A stretch of DNA of 64,000 nucleotides from Brettanomyces bruxellensis. Taxonomy: Eukaryota > Ascomycota > Pichiomycetes > Pichiales > Pichiaceae. The stretch spans positions 1,798,001 through 1,862,000 of the forward strand of contig NC_054689.1 in NCBI RefSeq assembly GCF_011074885.1, read 5' to 3'. The notes below the pieces were generated by a model that saw only the letters and a list, made by a program, of their open reading frames with translations, had not been told where the DNA came from and did no database searches. This document shows positions 10,401 to 20,056 of this stretch, in pieces (the first letter of the stretch is position 1; each line of letters opens with the position of its first letter). Made by a program: the position numbers and the translations under genes.

Positions 10401-10935
10401 TTTACTGCTTGTCCACAACCTTTAATGCAAATGTAAATACTCTTACTGTGATAGTAACTCTAGTTAAAGAACTGGAAAAAGCTGAACCTGATCCTTGATG
10501 AAACTTTTTAGGGGTGAAATTTTTTTTCACTTTTTTTTTTTCAAAGCAAGAAAATTTAGTGTACTTTAAAGGTCACCAAAAGAATGGGGTAAAACTTTTA
10601 TTTGTGGTGTATGGTTTCATGATCGCTGATTAGGTCTGATAATCACTCCATCCATGAAACCTGATAAGATAGAAGGCATAAATCAAAGGGTTGAAGGAAA
10701 GGAACTTATTCCCAACATACATGAAGTAAATATAAAGGATCTTAGCGCTTTATTTATTTGTCTTTTCGTTTTTGGATATTTGTGGAATCCACAAAATTTG
10801 TCAATTTCCAGTGCGGATAAGAAAGAGTGGGAGGGGGAAAAAATGTTTAATTGATAACGGTGTGGAAGCCGCTTAAATTTATGCTACTAATGTTTATTTG
10901 TTAATCCAGATGAGCTTTTCATACCATCGTTTAAT
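10401..10935. other. Divergent promoter region NOP7 / GTF1
   Basis: Shared upstream region of two divergent genes. It holds GTGAAATTTTTTTTCAC (10514-10530), an RRPE-like A/T element near NOP7. A 66-codon open frame (10654-10854) lacks any domain and is not called. Confidence 0.45.
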
Positions 10936-11481
10936 ATGTTTATCACACGGAGATTGTCCTACGTAATAAAGGGTTCCAGGCAATTATTTACCCAAGCAGT
11001 TTCGAAGGCTGCCGTGGGTAAGAAGATTGAAAATGAAGATCAGCTGAATGAGTTGTTTCAGATTGTTAGTTGGAAGACCTCGGAACTTACGGCTTATGAT
11101 AAAACAGCCAAAGTAGGACGAAAGATGGTAGAAGGGTTATTAAAACTTTCTGGACTCAAATCGACTATTTCTAATTCGGCTAAACTATCACTTCAGCATT
11201 CGTTGGCGGACCAGTTACAATTTGTTAATAAGCTTCACTCTATTGATATACCGGAAGAAGAAGAACAACTTGGGACGTTCCGGCTCATTGACGATGTGTC
11301 AAAGGAAAATGTCTTAAATTTTGCACAACTTCAGAAAGAAGTGAACGACGTCAGACCGTCATTATTAAAAGGCGAAATTGAAAATACTTGGAATCCTCTT
11401 TCTTTAGCCAAGGAACATGACGAGGAATACTTTGTGGTAAAAGAAGGATTAATAAAGAAAAACAAAGTTAGTAAAGTCTAG
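10936..11481 (+). CDS. GTF1: Mitochondrial glutamyl-tRNA(Gln) amidotransferase subunit F
   Basis: Third subunit of the yeast mitochondrial GatFAB amidotransferase, which converts Glu-tRNA(Gln) to Gln-tRNA(Gln) in the matrix. The 181-residue protein matches yeast Gtf1 (183 residues) in length and order of motifs. It has a basic presequence (MFITRRLSYVIKGSRQLF), an early GKKIEN...L block, WKTSELTAYD, the helix LLKLSGL, then LADQLQFVNKLHSIDI and the C-terminal YFVVKEGLIKKNK. The last two are the clearest family signatures. The ATG at 10936 opens directly into the presequence. The gene is transcribed away from NOP7 and converges with MRD1; a (TA)n tract (about 11516-11535) lies in the shared 3' region. 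Confidence 0.88.
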   Translation: MFITRRLSYVIKGSRQLFTQAVSKAAVGKKIENEDQLNELFQIVSWKTSELTAYDKTAKVGRKMVEGLLKLSGLKSTISNSAKLSLQHSLADQLQFVNKLHSIDIPEEEEQLGTFRLIDDVSKENVLNFAQLQKEVNDVRPSLLKGEIENTWNPLSLAKEHDEEYFVVKEGLIKKNKVSKV

Positions 11482-11515
11482 ACAGAGCAGCTATTACTGG
11501 CAGGATGGTGTTGCG

Positions 11516-11536
11516 CATATATATATATATATATAT
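11516..11536. repeat. TA dinucleotide tract between convergent GTF1 and MRD1
   Basis: About ten TA repeats lie 35-55 bases past the GTF1 stop. Such tracts act as efficiency elements for 3'-end formation in yeast, so this may serve GTF1. That function is inferred. Confidence 0.5.
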
Positions 11537-11618
11537 TATTCACTATGTTAATAAAAAAAGCATGTAAACAAAAATAAATTAAGTTTTAAATGGGATAACA
11601 TGCGTACAGCGAATCAGT

Positions 11619-14234
11619 TTACTCACCATCAGATTCAAGGTCAAGCTCCCTCTTACCTTCATTCATCTCCCTCAAACCAGCTAACTTAGTAGCATTCACC
11701 TGCTTTCTGGCCTTTTTGGTCATACGAGAAATTTCTTCTTCAGCGTTATCAGCATTCTTCTCTGCAAAATCAAGCACAAGACGTCTTCCCAACAAATGGA
11801 CACCTTGTAATTGATCCATCACAGTTTCCGCTTCCTTGACAGTGTTAAATTCCACAAACGCAAAACCCCTGGCACTTCTATCAAATTTCTTAGGAACTCT
11901 GACAGATTTTAAGTGAGCAAAAGAACTGAAAAGTTGGAAGACATCATTTCTGGAGGCTTCGAATGGTAAATTCTTGACAATAATTTTAATCGATTTTGAA
12001 GATCTTTTTCTTTTCGTACTTGATCCATTTCCAGACGATCTAGTTGATATTTTCAACTGCAACTTATGTCCACTTAGAACGAATCCATCCATGGTACTTA
12101 TTGCTGCCTGGGCATATGCTTTATTTTTGAACTCAACAAATCCAAATCCCATACTTAACATCCTTCCTGGATGTTTGGCGTCCGGCTTCTGTTTAATCAC
12201 GGCAAGACAGAATCCATCCAAAGGTTTGAAAAGATCTTCGAGATCTTTCACAGTAGTGGAGAAATTCAAGTTTTTGACAAAAATAGAGACTGTAGAACCC
12301 TCAGGAACATCATCGTCAACATCAACGTCATCATTACTATTACTAATTTTATTCTCATTCGTTGCCTGTGATGATAACAAATCCTCACTGGAAACTTTGG
12401 CATTTTCGACTCCGGTTGTATCCTTAGACTCGGTTATCAACTGGTCCTCATCTTCAGGTTCTTTGACAAACAAGTCCTTTGGACCTTTTTCTAGATACAA
12501 GATTGATTTGCCAAGCCGCTTAAAAGAAAGCTTGTTGAAGGCACTTCTCCCACTTGGAGCATCTCTAAACTCAACAATAGCTATGGTACCAGCTGGAGGC
12601 ATTAAAATCCTATTCAACTTTCCGTACATAGCAAATTTCTCACCAATTTCCTCTTTGGTTGTTCCATGTTGGAAGTTTTTCACAAGAATAACACGATCAT
12701 CTTTCTCTTTTCCTTGGAATTTTGTCAAATCAACACCTTTACCTTCAAAATATTTCCTGACATCTCCAATCACGTGGGCCTCAGCAAGGGCTTGCTTAAC
12801 TGCTGAGCTACTACTTTCTGGATCAATCAACTCTGATTTGGATATTCCCATTTCGGAAGCAACACTTTCCAACACCGCATCATTATTCATATATAAAGAA
12901 TTCCAGCTAAACTGTTGCTTTGCTGCACCATACTTTCTTCTCAGAAACTTCTGCTTTTTTAGTGGCATATTCTTTAAAACAAATTCATCCAAACCTGTTT
13001 CTTTTTTAGGCTTTCCTGCTATAATGTGAAGTAATCTTCCTTGAAATATACTTCCGTCAAGCTCCTTATAGGCAGTGATGGCTTCAGAAGGATTCTTGAA
13101 CTGTACATAAGCAAATCCTTTAGATGCACCAGTTCTACTGTCAACTGCCACATGAACTTCCTTCAGTTCACCGTAGGACTCAAATAATGTTTGAAAGTCG
13201 GACTCTGTAGATGTATACAAAATATTTCTTAAAAACAACCTGCCTGTCTTTTCTATTTCTTCGCAATCAATTTCTACTTGTGACTTTCTTTCGGGTTTCT
13301 TGATGGCAGTTGGATGCTCAGATTTCAGATTTTCATGATCGTCCTCTTCAGTAGCATCTTTATGATGATGATGATGATGGTGGTCATGATGGTGATGGTG
13401 ATGGTGGTGATGTTCTTCTTCTTCTTCTTCTTTTCCATCTTTTTTTGCATGATCGCTCTCCTCTTCAGGATGATGCTTCTCCGGTATCAAAACTCGCTTT
13501 GACTTAAACCATTCAAGATCATCTATGTTTTGATTTTCATTCTGAACATCATTACTACTTTTAGGCTTAATGTCCTCATTATTTGAATCATCCTTATCGT
13601 TCTCTAAGTCATCATCACTTTCCGACGATGATTCGCCACCGCTGCTTTTGTCATCATTTGCCTTACCGTCCTGCTTTAGCTCAACTTCTTCCTTCTTTTC
13701 CAAAGTCTTTTCCAAAGCATTTACAGAAGGTGCATCATCAGGATTGATAACTTCATCATTGTTCCAAGAACGTCCTTCACCATGAGTCTTTGTTGTCTCC
13801 ATATACTCCTGAAGTTCTGGATTAGACTTTATTTTTTCATCCACTGTTTTATTTCTGCTTTGCTGCTCTTTCTTTCTTAGTCTCACAGATTTTTGTAGTT
13901 CTTCTTGTCTCTTCAAATCCTCTTCCAATTTCCTCTCTTGCAGTCTTTGTTGCTTTCTTCTCTCTCTCCAGGAAAGAGGTAATGTCGGATCCCTCATTGT
14001 CTTAGCAAGTTGCACAGTCACTTTTGCAGTGTCTATATATGTTCCATCTCTGAATTTCACCACACGTTCAGCATCTTCCATCGTTTTAAAACCAATGAAT
14101 GCAAATCGTCTTGATTGTCCATTTCTCTTTCTTACCAGTTTAACATCCGTAACCGGTCCATCTTCTGAGAAAACCTTTCTCAATTTATCCTCATCATAAT
14201 ATATTGGAAGTCCCTTAACTATAACTCTCGACAT
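11619..14234 (-). CDS. MRD1: Multiple RNA-binding domain protein Mrd1 (RBM19 family)
   Basis: Nucleolar pre-rRNA-binding protein of the small-subunit processome, needed for early 35S cleavages (A0-A2) and 18S maturation. The 871 residues contain five RRM domains in the family order: RRM1 at 1-80 (SRVIVKGLPIYYDEDKLRKVF ... RFAFIGF), RRM2 at about 333-405 (GRLFLRNILYTSTESDF ... KGFAYVQF), a degenerate RRM3 at about 511-580 (VILVKNFQHGTTKEEI), RRM4 at about 645-725 (VSIFVKNLNFSTTVKDL) and RRM5 at about 748-825 (KIIVKNLPFEASRNDVF). The block KKQKFLRRKYGAAKQQFSWNSLYM between RRM2 and RRM3 is typical of Mrd1. The linker after RRM1 is acidic and carries a long polyhistidine run (about residues 266-291), longer than I expect for the family. 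The ATG at 14234 opens directly into RRM1. Confidence 0.96.
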   Translation of the reverse strand: MSRVIVKGLPIYYDEDKLRKVFSEDGPVTDVKLVRKRNGQSRRFAFIGFKTMEDAERVVKFRDGTYIDTAKVTVQLAKTMRDPTLPLSWRERRKQQRLQERKLEEDLKRQEELQKSVRLRKKEQQSRNKTVDEKIKSNPELQEYMETTKTHGEGRSWNNDEVINPDDAPSVNALEKTLEKKEEVELKQDGKANDDKSSGGESSSESDDDLENDKDDSNNEDIKPKSSNDVQNENQNIDDLEWFKSKRVLIPEKHHPEEESDHAKKDGKEEEEEEHHHHHHHHHDHHHHHHHKDATEEDDHENLKSEHPTAIKKPERKSQVEIDCEEIEKTGRLFLRNILYTSTESDFQTLFESYGELKEVHVAVDSRTGASKGFAYVQFKNPSEAITAYKELDGSIFQGRLLHIIAGKPKKETGLDEFVLKNMPLKKQKFLRRKYGAAKQQFSWNSLYMNNDAVLESVASEMGISKSELIDPESSSSAVKQALAEAHVIGDVRKYFEGKGVDLTKFQGKEKDDRVILVKNFQHGTTKEEIGEKFAMYGKLNRILMPPAGTIAIVEFRDAPSGRSAFNKLSFKRLGKSILYLEKGPKDLFVKEPEDEDQLITESKDTTGVENAKVSSEDLLSSQATNENKISNSNDDVDVDDDVPEGSTVSIFVKNLNFSTTVKDLEDLFKPLDGFCLAVIKQKPDAKHPGRMLSMGFGFVEFKNKAYAQAAISTMDGFVLSGHKLQLKISTRSSGNGSSTKRKRSSKSIKIIVKNLPFEASRNDVFQLFSSFAHLKSVRVPKKFDRSARGFAFVEFNTVKEAETVMDQLQGVHLLGRRLVLDFAEKNADNAEEEISRMTKKARKQVNATKLAGLREMNEGKRELDLESDGE
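13362..13436 (-). repeat. Polyhistidine/polyglutamate codon repeat in MRD1
   Basis: CAT/CAC codons make nine His, one Asp and eight His in succession, directly preceded by six Glu encoded by GAA repeats. On plus it reads as gatgatgatgatgatgg... plus ttcttcttc. This is a trinucleotide microsatellite in the acidic linker between RRM1 and RRM2. Confidence 0.85.
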
Positions 14235-14508
14235 CTGACTTATATGATTTTATACTTGCCTATTAAAAGCGTATTACAAGCTTTTTTCAGCTAAAATACC
14301 ACCCTTTATATGTAAGAAGATAACCTGAAAATTTATCCAAGGATTAAAAGGAAAAAAAAAAAAAAAAATTTTTTTAGTGAAGAAACAAAGAAGGAAATTT
14401 GAAGGAGCAGCGAGTCCTTTTTGTTATTGATCCACGAATGGACTAGATAAACCCTTCGAACACTTTTTTGAACTTTGGTGAAACCTAAAAGAAAATTGAC
14501 AACTAAAT

Positions 14509-15604
14509 ATGGAAAACGAAAAAGGATTTCAAATGAAGTCAGAACTTTGGTATCATTTGGGTGAGAACACATTAAGACGAAGTGTAGAATCACGTTCCAA
14601 TTATCTCAAGATTGCTAGGACTTTTGGATTCATCACCATTTTGTTGATTTATTTTATATGTTACAAAGTATTTTTGATATTTTCATATCCATTAACAACA
14701 TTTGTTCCCAGGACAAAAAGGATTTATGAAGAATATTTTGAAGCAGGATTTTGGACTCTTTGCTGCTACATCTTGGTAAGTGACTTTGAGCTTATTAAAG
14801 GGTATTCTTATCTTAAACAGTCTGCTAACTAACTGATTCCAGGAGTTAAACAATTTTAAAATAATAATTGAAGGAGATAAACTCGAAGTCGGCGATGCTG
14901 TTCTTATAAGTAATCATGTATCTTTAGTTGATTACATATTATTTTCCTACTTGACCACAAAATCCTTGAATAATGACTTTGGTAATGAGAATATGCTTGC
15001 CAAAGACTTAACTTCGATATTATTACCCAAACTAAGCTTTTTTACATGGTATCAAATTTGGAACATTCCAAGTTTTCAATTTTTAAGGGATATATCACAA
15101 GCAGACGAAAACTGGGATTTAGATTCAGATACATTAGGATCTACTTTTAATAAATACCTAGAACAAAAGTCTGGCACCCAGTGGTTAGTGACCTTCCCAG
15201 AGGTAAATATATACACGGAAAAGAGTTCAAAGTTGGAGCAGATTATGGGGGAAAAATATTATCTTCCACATTTGGAAAATGTTCTTTATCCAAGATATTC
15301 AGGTTTTGCCAATTGTATTGGTGGCCTTTATAAAACGACGTTCAAAGTGCTATACGATATTTCAATAATATACTATCACAAGGATCAATCTGGAAATATT
15401 GTATTTCAAGGCCCATCACTTTTGGCTGCATTCGGCTTATGCGAATCAGACATCACTGCAGTCATTTATATACGTTCAAAGCTTTTGAATCGAATCCCAT
15501 TGAGAAGAGATAGGATGGAGAAATGGTTGGAAAGAAGATGGGTGAAAAAAGACAAACAGATAAAGATTATGAAAGAGCAAGCATTGAAAAGAATAGCAAA
15601 ATAA
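14509..15604 (+). CDS. CST26: Lysophospholipid acyltransferase, Cst26/Psi1-like (spliced)
   Basis: Membrane acyltransferase of the LPAAT/PlsC superfamily; the yeast relative Cst26 (Psi1) puts stearate on sn-1 of phosphatidylinositol. Two exons: 14509-14775 and 14843-15604, joined across a 67-base intron (GTAAGT, branch TGCTAAC, TTCCAG). Splicing gives 342 residues in one frame. Exon 1 carries the N-terminal membrane spans (about residues 33-62). Exon 2 opens with the catalytic HX4D box in NHVSLVD (His114, Asp119) and continues with the substrate-binding WLVTFPEVNIYTEKS, the counterpart of the FPEGTR block, and VLYPRYSGF. Without splicing, the first exon hits a stop 18 codons past the junction, so the intron is needed. 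Assignment to Cst26 rather than another LCLAT/AGPAT branch rests on FPEVNIYT and overall length and is moderate. Confidence 0.82.
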
Positions 15605-15688
15605 AAATTGCAACCAAGACACTAAACAAAGGGCAATATAAACAATTAAGTGTTAACATCAGATTAAAATTATTAAACGGGATTAAAT

Positions 15689-16909
15689 TTATATATGAGT
15701 GCCAGCAAGTTGTCCTTCAAGAGATATCAGTCTAGCTTCCACTTCTTTTCGTTGCTCATCATCCTCCTCCTTTTCACTTTCATTCTCATCCTCACTCGAA
15801 CTTTCTTCTTCTTCAGAGTCTGGCTCTTCCAAGTCGTCCAACTCATCGAGAGATCCCGAGCCTTTAATAGTGAAAATACTATTTAGCTTATCAATATACT
15901 CAGAGTCTTCTTCAAAAACATTACCATTTAACTCTAAATCCGGTATTCTAACCATACTTGGAAGCAAACCAACCAACAATTTTAACGAATCGGAGTCGAG
16001 TTCATTGTACTGTAGTTTAATTTGCTGCAATTTGGACTTATCGGATATCTCAGCTAATTTTTCAAGAAGCTTAATAGAGCCTTTTGCTTTCAACAGGCAA
16101 TCATTGACATTCAAAACCTTCAACTCTGGCCAACTTGAAAGAGCATCAGCTAATGCGATGGAACCGGCAACTGTAAATGTATTATCATCTAAATCAAGAA
16201 CCTGCAAATCATGCAAATAAGATAAACCGTGATGGATAAGCCTAGCAATTCCATTTGGCCTAATACCATCCTGATACAATCTAACATCTTCTAGGTGTTT
16301 GTTAGAACGAAGGCCGAGAGCCATAAATTCCGCGGAACCACTCTCAAGTCTATTTCTACCACACCAGAAAGTTTTTAAGCTTCTAACATCTGCGTCCTTT
16401 TCTTTTGCTATTTCCCTAAGCTTTGCCATTTTGAACAAGGCTTTACCAACTCTGGAGCCGGATAAAGGACCGAGACCATTGTTGGACATGATGAAATGCT
16501 CAACATACTTGCATTTCGAAATGAAATCCTCCAAAACCTCGATGGTATCTTGGCCAAAAGCATTGTCACTTAAATTCAAAACTTGCAAATGTGGAAGTTG
16601 CAAGATAGCAGCAAAAAATTCTTTCAATGATGCTGGAATTTCATTCTTATCTCTGGAGGTATATATATCTTGCAAGTTTAACTCTCTTAAACTATTCTTA
16701 TGGTTCAAGAATTCCTTAGCGAGGTGCTTAGTGACTTCAGGGGAAATAGTGTTGCCAGATAAATCAATTTTCTGTAAGTCTTTCTTATTCGATAACTGTT
16801 CAATATAAGGCTTTACTTGATCATAGGTATCTAGCTTGAGGACCTTATTTTTCAAGGAGAATACAGATTTCTCTGCAAATTCGAGTTTTGATTCGTAGAC
16901 AGTAGCCAT
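15689..16909 (-). CDS. RNA1: Ran GTPase-activating protein Rna1
   Basis: Cytoplasmic RanGAP that stimulates GTP hydrolysis on Ran (Gsp1) and so maintains the RanGTP gradient for nuclear transport. The 406 residues match yeast Rna1 (407). Leucine-rich repeats run from about 40 to 330, with recurring LQKIDLSGNTISPE, LQVLNLSDNAFG, LQVLDLDDNTFT and LKVLNVNDCLL units. A highly acidic tail follows (LDDLEEPDSEEEESSSEDENESEKEEDDEQ, about 350-390). HFIMSNNGLGPLSGSRVGKAL and FWCGRNRLESGSAEF are the Ran-contacting blocks typical of RanGAP. The ATG at 16909 gives the expected N-terminus. The gene converges with the acyltransferase gene, with 84 bases between stops. Confidence 0.96.
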   Translation of the reverse strand: MATVYESKLEFAEKSVFSLKNKVLKLDTYDQVKPYIEQLSNKKDLQKIDLSGNTISPEVTKHLAKEFLNHKNSLRELNLQDIYTSRDKNEIPASLKEFFAAILQLPHLQVLNLSDNAFGQDTIEVLEDFISKCKYVEHFIMSNNGLGPLSGSRVGKALFKMAKLREIAKEKDADVRSLKTFWCGRNRLESGSAEFMALGLRSNKHLEDVRLYQDGIRPNGIARLIHHGLSYLHDLQVLDLDDNTFTVAGSIALADALSSWPELKVLNVNDCLLKAKGSIKLLEKLAEISDKSKLQQIKLQYNELDSDSLKLLVGLLPSMVRIPDLELNGNVFEEDSEYIDKLNSIFTIKGSGSLDELDDLEEPDSEEEESSSEDENESEKEEDDEQRKEVEARLISLEGQLAGTHI

Positions 16910-17430
16910 ACTGATGCAGCTTGATTTTTGCTGTTAACTTAAACCCAAAGGGGGAAAAGCGACCCTATTCGATTAAAATGTCCTTAATACAGGAAAGAGT
17001 ACACAGTGTACTTAATAAACTGCTTAAGAATGTTGATCACAAGGTGAAACTTCTGTAGGTTAATAATTTTCCCACCACAAAATAAAAAAAGAAGAGTGAG
17101 AAGGGTAAAAAATTTAAAAAATCCTGACATCAAGCATCTAGCACTACTCGGGTTTACTCAATTAATTCAAAAGACCAGACAGTTAATTACTATAAAATCT
17201 AATTGAAAGTATCATACTTTAGAAGTGTCATTATTCCAAATGCAGGTATTTGTATGGGTGTACGTAAAAATTCGTTCAGATATGTATTTCCAAATGAATG
17301 GTCACATATAGCCCCAATGCAGTAACACGCATTCCCATGCGGTAAGCCCATATAATTATCCATTTAAACTTGAAAAGAATAAAAGAAAAGCTGTATCACT
17401 TTATGATACATAGCGTTTACTTATACTAGC
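16910..17430. other. Intergenic region between MBF1 and RNA1
   Basis: RNA1 promoter plus MBF1 3' flank. AT-rich; I see no gene, RNA structure or repeat. Confidence 0.45.
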
Positions 17431-17886
17431 TCATTTCTTCTTTCTCTTGAAAAGTGGAGCACCAATATTCTTACCTCTAAGTTTCACTCCTAATGCCCTC
17501 TCCATCTTAGCCAGGACCTGCTGATTTGGAACACCCTTTCCTGCCTCATACTCATTAACAATTGTAGGCTTTTCGTTAATTCTCTGTGCAAGATCCTTCT
17601 GGTTCCACTTCTTATCCTGTCTGGCTTTCTGGATTGCTTTACCGACATTCATGTCCAATTTCTTTGGAATGACAATATCATCGGAACGATCCACCTTCGT
17701 AAGATGCTGTCCCTCTGGATCGCCTCTAACATTACCAGCATAGTACTTCTTTTCAACTGCAGTAATCGCACCTTGTCTTCTGGCGGCGTTAAGTGCTCCA
17801 CTTGATCTGAGAACTTTCTCACGTGGACCACTTGAACCTCTCTTGGCCTTTCTTCCAATAACTGTAACGTTATCCCAATCCGACAT
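17431..17886 (-). CDS. MBF1: Multiprotein bridging factor 1 (Mbf1)
   Basis: Conserved coactivator that links bZIP activators such as Gcn4 to TBP; in yeast it also binds stalled, collided ribosomes and limits frameshifting. The 151 residues match yeast Mbf1 exactly in length. The N-terminal Mbf1 domain opens with [15 protein letters not shown] and ends near residue 75. A Cro/C1-type helix-turn-helix follows (about 80-140: [54 protein letters not shown]) and a basic C-terminus (FKRKKK). Start and stop are unambiguous. A perfect heat-shock element lies about 235-250 bases upstream. Confidence 0.97.
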   Translation of the reverse strand: MSDWDNVTVIGRKAKRGSSGPREKVLRSSGALNAARRQGAITAVEKKYYAGNVRGDPEGQHLTKVDRSDDIVIPKKLDMNVGKAIQKARQDKKWNQKDLAQRINEKPTIVNEYEAGKGVPNQQVLAKMERALGVKLRGKNIGAPLFKRKKK

Positions 17887-19089
17887 TATTAACTATTTAC
17901 TATGGGTACTTAATGAATTTCAAATTTATCACCCTGAAAGGAAAATTGATGGAGCAATAGAAAGAAATCCAAACATCATTAAAGGCGAAAGTGAGAAACC
18001 TCGTTTCAAGGAGAGAGAGGGTAGGCAGTTTTTTTCCCCATATTTCGCAGCCCAGAATTTTGTCATCGGCACCTCTCGAATGAAATCAGATCCTGCTTGG
18101 AGGGGAGGAACCGCAAGCCGCGAATGTTCCAGAATTTTTTGCACGGCCTTGCAAAATTTTGGTGAAGTGAAGAGAAGTGAACACAAACTCTATGTTTAGA
18201 GTCGATCGACTTAACAAAAATCCTCCTGAGCTCTGCCTCTTGAAATGAAGCATTGTAAGTTAGCAAAAATGCGTAGAAAGACACAACAGATTTCAATAAC
18301 ACATGTAAATGACATAGTACATAACTGATGAGGTGTGAACATAAATAATGAATTGAAACGTTACGATAACTTCGTCATCCACGGCGGTTAAAAGGTACAT
18401 AGTGGACTCTGAGATATCGAAAAAGGAAAGCCAAACATTCTGGTCCCTGCTTGTAGAACGAAATTGGAAATATGTGCGATAAACTTATTTACTATCAATA
18501 TTAAAAAGAAATAGATGATGAATCGAAGTTGAAGAGATTGAACACAACGTTTATTACGTTAGATACATGTCCAGTCATTCTTCAAGAGTAAATAATCACC
18601 ATATATTTTGAATTGAATAGGGAGAAAATAAAAATAAAGAGCGGGAAAAAAATCTCACCACTGTCAGGACCAGACAACAATAACGGAATGCCAAAAATAT
18701 TCTTTTATTTCCTAAATGGAGTTATACGGGGTAGCAAAAAAAAAATCACACCATGATATTTAGAGTTTATTTAAGGTTTGAATCAGGTTAATCGAATAGC
18801 CATCTTATCTATCTGGATTTCAAGGTGACATGATTGCCTTTCAAAATATTCTTTGTCTATGAATAAACAATTTGTTCTGTGATCATTTTGTAATTCGTCT
18901 CATTTTCAAGCTTTTAAAATTCCGTATAAATGGTGAAGTATTTCCTGCCAAGCGTTGGTTCACTTTTCTCCAAATGATGAATCTCTTGTTTCCGTTCAAT
19001 TTTTTTTAATTACAACTAAAGCTCATCTTTGAATACAAGTATTTATTGATCTGTAAAACAAACAAAACCAAATATTATAATCATCCATC
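17887..19089. other. Divergent intergenic region MBF1 / small membrane protein
   Basis: 1.2 kb with no supportable gene. The MBF1-proximal 300 bases are relatively GC-rich and hold the heat-shock element and an inverted repeat TTTTGCA-N-TGCAAAA (about 18137-18157). The rest is AT-rich. Short frames on both strands are mutual shadows. A non-coding RNA cannot be excluded. Confidence 0.4.
18121..18135. promoter_or_regulatory. Heat-shock element upstream of MBF1
   Basis: Three alternating units, GAA (18122-18124), TTC (18127-18129) and GAA (18132-18134), each separated by two bases. This is the canonical 3-unit Hsf1 site. It lies about 235-250 bases before the MBF1 start and about 955 bases before the small gene on the other side, so MBF1 is the likelier target. 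A hairpin (TTTTGCA...TGCAAAA) follows directly. Confidence 0.6.
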
Positions 19090-19356
19090 ATGGCCGGTAC
19101 TGCTGTTAAATTCTTTGGTGGTGTGCTGCTCGCTGCAGTCCCAGTTTTGTTAACTACATATCTTGCAAGACCTACTTTTGCGAACGCAATTGGAAGTAGG
19201 CTTTCGCAGGAAGAGGAGATCAGAAAGAAAAATGAGGATGCAAAATACGACACAGATAAATATAACATGAACGTGAAAAATGACAAATTAATGAAAAATT
19301 TTGTTAAAAGAGGTGATGGAAAGGCTAGAGACGAGTACAAGGATCTTGTCCATTGA
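19090..19356 (+). CDS. Small single-span membrane protein, unrecognised
   Basis: An 88-residue open frame with an ATG at 19090 and an AT-rich leader. The N-terminus is AGTAVKFFGGVLLAAVPVLLTTYLA, a clear transmembrane segment or signal anchor at about residues 5-26. Then comes a charged, mostly helical, lysine/aspartate-rich tail (SRLSQEEEIRKKNEDAKYDTDKYNMNVKNDKLMKNFV). No Cys motifs and no known domain that I can name. The pattern, a short hydrophobic N-terminus with a hydrophilic tail and a length under 100, is like small mitochondrial inner-membrane or respiratory-assembly proteins of yeast, but that is inference. It stands alone between MBF1 and the AP180 gene, and composition and start context look like a real gene rather than chance. 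Confidence 0.6.
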   Translation: MAGTAVKFFGGVLLAAVPVLLTTYLARPTFANAIGSRLSQEEEIRKKNEDAKYDTDKYNMNVKNDKLMKNFVKRGDGKARDEYKDLVH

Positions 19357-19827
19357 TTGGTGTTTTACATAACTAGAAGGAGATGCACTTCGAGAAAATT
19401 ATAAGGATTTTTCTTGTTTGTTATTCTCCTGCTTGAAATTGATTTGTGGCGGAACTCTTAAAGTGGACCGCGCTGGTCAGTGACAGTTTTTAAGCAAATC
19501 CCATATTTTTATTACCCGTTCTTATTCGTCGGTTTGTCAACCTTATTTTCCGAGGTGCAGGCAAGCAGGACAGATATCCAGGCGCTAATAAAACCTTATG
19601 TTCGCTTGTTCATTTCCAACATATTTTTATAATCCTTTTACGTCTCTCTACTATTCTAGTTTAATGCCAACTTTAATGTCTATTTTAAAAGTAACAGATA
19701 GTCGTTCTATTTTTACAACACAAAAATGAATATTGCAGGCGGTAAAAAAGTAACGCCTTAAAAAAAATCTAATAGCATCAAATAACTACGCAGTATGTTC
19801 ACTAAAGACATGTAGACAAGGGCGGTA
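19357..19827. other. Convergent 3' region
   Basis: 3' flanks of the small membrane protein gene and the AP180-like gene. AT-rich and featureless. Confidence 0.45.
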
Positions 19828-20022
19828 TCATCCAATCAAATTTGGACCGGTATAAACATTGGAAGCTCCACTCTGTGGCACTTGTGTAGATTGTCCATCA
19901 ATCTGACTATAATTTTGTGAGGGCTGTGCTTGAGCAAATGGATTATACGATCCGGCTGAAGAAATTCCCCGTTGAGGAGATTGTTGTTGCAGTTGTTGTT
20001 GTTGTAATTGTTGTTGCTGCAG

Positions 20023-20056
<34 letters not shown>

